A stretch of DNA of 9,256 bases. Origin: Desulfobulbaceae bacterium. Lineage in GTDB: Bacteria; Desulfobacterota; Desulfobulbia; Desulfobulbales; DAOVSZ01. Where the stretch lies: contig DAOVSZ010000085.1 of assembly GCA_030627725.1 (NCBI GenBank), positions 1 to 9,256 on the forward strand, given 5' to 3'. Each line of letters starts with the position of its first letter. Position 1 is the first letter of the stretch. The notes beneath the pieces were generated by a model, which was given only the letters and a program-made list of their open reading frames with translations, ran no database searches and was not told the origin of the DNA. Of the stretch, positions 8,327 through 9,256 are shown in pieces. Both the position numbers and the translations under genes were made by a program.

Positions 8327-8845
8327 TTATTGTTCTTTCTGATCTTTAATGGCCTGCAGCAGGTAAACCATCTTTCTGGGCACTCCGCTAAGAACCTGAA
8401 CAAAATTAGTTGGAACAGCCTGCATTACAGATAACAGCGTGGCCAGAAGCACATCCTTGCTCGGCAGCTTGGAAAGCGCATCAAGTTCCGCTGGATCGAG
8501 CGTTTTTCCCTCAAGAACAGCAGTCCTGATCTCAAGTTCAGGATGGGTCTTTGCAAACTCGACCAGCACCTTGGCCGGCATAACGGGATCATCGCTTGAA
8601 ACCGTGAGTGCGGTTGTTCCTTTAAAATGTTCCTCCATCGCCGCAAAGTCAGTGCCCTGCACCGCCCTTCGCAGCAAGGTGTTTTTTGCGACCCGGATCT
8701 CGGCATTATTTTTCTTCAACTCCTGCCGTAGCTCCTGGAATACCGGAACTGTCAGACCCCGATAATCAGTCAGAACAGCAATCTTTGCCGAGGCAAATTT
8801 GCTGCTCAAATCTTCAACTATCGATGCCTTTTCCGTTCGATTCAA
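8327..8845 (-). CDS. rplJ: 50S ribosomal protein L10
   Basis: L10 anchors the L7/L12 stalk to 23S rRNA next to L11 and, complexed with L7/L12, represses its own mRNA. The product is 172 residues (E. coli 165) from a TTG start. Seen: N-terminal rRNA-binding domain with DYRGLTVPVFQELR (27-40) and the family signature RVAKNTLLRRAV (51-62); a central alpha/beta part with FKGTTAL (74-80); and a C-terminal helical region (about 128-172) where L7/L12 dimers dock. The TTG at 8845 is preferred because AGGAGG lies 9 bases upstream and the protein then begins LNRTEKASIV, aligning with the E. coli N-terminus. An upstream in-frame TTG at 8887 would add 14 residues of non-family sequence encoded across the Shine-Dalgarno. 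How many L7/L12 dimers bind cannot be read with certainty. Confidence 0.98.
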   Translation of the reverse strand: MNRTEKASIVEDLSSKFASAKIAVLTDYRGLTVPVFQELRQELKKNNAEIRVAKNTLLRRAVQGTDFAAMEEHFKGTTALTVSSDDPVMPAKVLVEFAKTHPELEIRTAVLEGKTLDPAELDALSKLPSKDVLLATLLSVMQAVPTNFVQVLSGVPRKMVYLLQAIKDQKEQ

Positions 8846-8860
8846 TGTCCTTTTCCTCCT
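8846..8860 (-). promoter_or_regulatory. Ribosome binding site fixing the TTG start of rplJ
   Basis: On the minus strand AGGAGG (8860-8855) stands 9 bases before the TTG at 8845. The same motif and spacing occur before rplL. No ATG or GTG competes at this distance, which makes TTG the best-supported start. Confidence 0.8.
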
Positions 8861-8903
8861 TATTAACAAATTGAAATTGAAAACCAAAAGCAGCCGAGGT
8901 CGA

Positions 8904-8946
8904 TCAGGAAAGACAAGTGAGTCATCACTTTTTTCGCTGAACCTGA
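8904..8946 (-). promoter_or_regulatory. Distal stem-loop domain of the rplJ leader
   Basis: In the transcript TCAGG (8946-8942) can pair with CCTGA (8908-8904). This encloses a perfect 6-bp hairpin, AAGTGA/TCACTT with loop TGAC (8930-8915). It lies between the L10-leader core and the rplJ ribosome site, so it could pass the L10-binding signal to the start region. The structure is read directly; the role is inferred. No terminator U-tract follows on the transcribed strand. Confidence 0.4.
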
Positions 8947-8975
8947 AAGTTCATTCGTAATTTGTACAACTACAG

Positions 8976-9052
8976 ATTTGTCTCGGCAGGCCGGCAGAGC
9001 TACAAAAAAACGAACTGCTGATTAAACTAAGAACGTGCCTGCTGTCTTCGAC
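8976..9052 (-). ncRNA. L10 leader: autoregulatory mRNA element bound by the L10-L7/L12 complex
   Basis: The transcript reads CGAAGACAGCAGGCACG (from about 9050), then TTTAAT (9027-9022), a variable hairpin, and GCCTGCCGAGAC (8991-8980). GCAGGC (9042-9037) pairs perfectly with GCCTGC (8991-8986). The purine-rich AGACA and CGAGAC flanks look like the internal loop of the L10 leader family, which I recall as a GACAG-AGG ... TTTAAT ... CCTGCCGAGG pattern. The variable arm can be closed by GCAG/CTGC (9018-9015 with 8997-8994) around a U-rich loop. Its place about 135 bases upstream of rplJ matches the known long-range translational repression of rplJ-rplL. Exact boundaries are approximate. Confidence 0.8.
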
Positions 9053-9077
9053 TTCTGAACCGCTCACCACTATTTAA

Positions 9078-9104
9078 GACACCGCCACACTCTCTATCGG
9101 TGTC
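9078..9104 (-). promoter_or_regulatory. Hairpin in the rplA-rplJ gap
   Basis: A perfect 7-bp stem, GACACCG/CGGTGTC (9104-9098 with 9084-9078), with a 13-base purine-rich loop, begins 37 bases after the rplA stop. It is followed by TTAAATAG rather than a U-tract, so it is not a standard intrinsic terminator. It may stabilise the upstream 3' end, mark a processing point or be an outer part of the leader. I see no clear promoter beside it. Confidence 0.4.
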
Positions 9105-9141
9105 ACATCTCATGTTATGAAAATTGATTGAAGCGCCCGTC

Positions 9142-9256
9142 TTATTCCTGTTTGACGAGAGTCTGGAGTTCCTGGGGATCGATTTTAAATCCAGGCCCCA
9201 TGGTTGTTGACAGGCTGACACATTTCAGATACACGCCCTTTGCAGAAGCGGGCTTG
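9142..9256 (-). CDS. rplA: 50S ribosomal protein L1, C-terminal end only
   Basis: L1 binds 23S rRNA at the mobile L1 stalk, helps release E-site tRNA, and represses its own operon. Only the last 37 codons and the TAA (9144-9142) are inside the window. The visible tail, KPASAKGVYLKCVSLSTTMG then PGFKIDP, matches the L1 C-terminus (E. coli KP...AKGVYIKKVSISTTMG). The 5' part lies beyond the right edge. Its position just upstream of rplJ is the standard rplKAJL order. The match is short but highly characteristic. Confidence 0.95.
   Translation of the reverse strand, partial: KPASAKGVYLKCVSLSTTMGPGFKIDPQELQTLVKQE

Noticed and set aside
8915..8935. Plus-strand terminator-like hairpin AAGTGA/TCACTT followed by T residues
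   Set aside because: The stem is only 6 bp and A/T-rich, and no plus-strand gene ends there. The same inverted repeat is better read as part of the rplJ leader on the minus strand.
9027..9221. Minus-strand 64-codon frame across the rplA end and leader
   Set aside because: It overlaps rplA out of frame and covers the structured L10 leader; it has no credible ribosome site or protein features.
1..9256. Search for mobile elements, CRISPR repeats, tRNAs, or an undescribed accessory system
   Set aside because: The window is filled by conserved housekeeping genes in standard order; the gaps are short and contain only RNA hairpins.

Overview
The window is an ordinary essential housekeeping locus read entirely from the minus strand: the end of rplA (L1), then rplJ (L10), rplL (L7/L12), rpoB (RNA polymerase beta) and most of rpoC (beta-prime). 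This is the classic bacterial rplKAJL-rpoBC order. The protein sequences are clearly bacterial and of proteobacterial type: both beta sequence insertions and the trigger-loop insertion of beta-prime are present, and NADFDGD lies at the same residue number as in E. coli. Several details recall, from memory only, sulfate-reducing Desulfobacterota, perhaps a Desulfobulbales-like organism. Examples are the MDQTN form of the rifampicin segment, the RpoB N-terminus, and beta insertion 2 containing a GKVLIAKG segment. That placement is an inference, not a demonstration.

Layout in the direction of transcription (high to low coordinates). 9256-9142: last 37 codons of rplA. 9141-8846: a 296-base leader without a gene. 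It holds a 7-bp hairpin just after rplA, a recognisable L10-leader autoregulatory fold (about 8976-9052), and a second stem-loop domain close to the rplJ ribosome site. 8845-8327: rplJ, with a TTG start. 8326-8274: a 53-base gap with a 7-bp hairpin just upstream of a perfect AGGAGG for rplL. 8273-7890: rplL. 7889-7650: a 240-base gap dominated by a long two-tier hairpin without a U-tract, a candidate RNase III or other processing element separating r-protein from polymerase expression. 7649-3561: rpoB, complete. 3560-3472: an 89-base gap. 3471-1: rpoC, with a GTG start, open to the window edge and lacking its C-terminal part.

The genes make the stalk of the large ribosomal subunit (L10 and L7/L12), its neighbour L1, and the catalytic core of RNA polymerase. 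Joint transcription links translation and transcription capacity. Differential output is presumably set by the L10 leader and by processing or attenuation in the rplL-rpoB gap. I see no mobile element, CRISPR array, tRNA, toxin-antitoxin or defence gene, and no sign of an undescribed system. The items worth a second look are RNA structures in the gaps and a Pro-to-Leu difference in the rifampicin-binding segment of RpoB.
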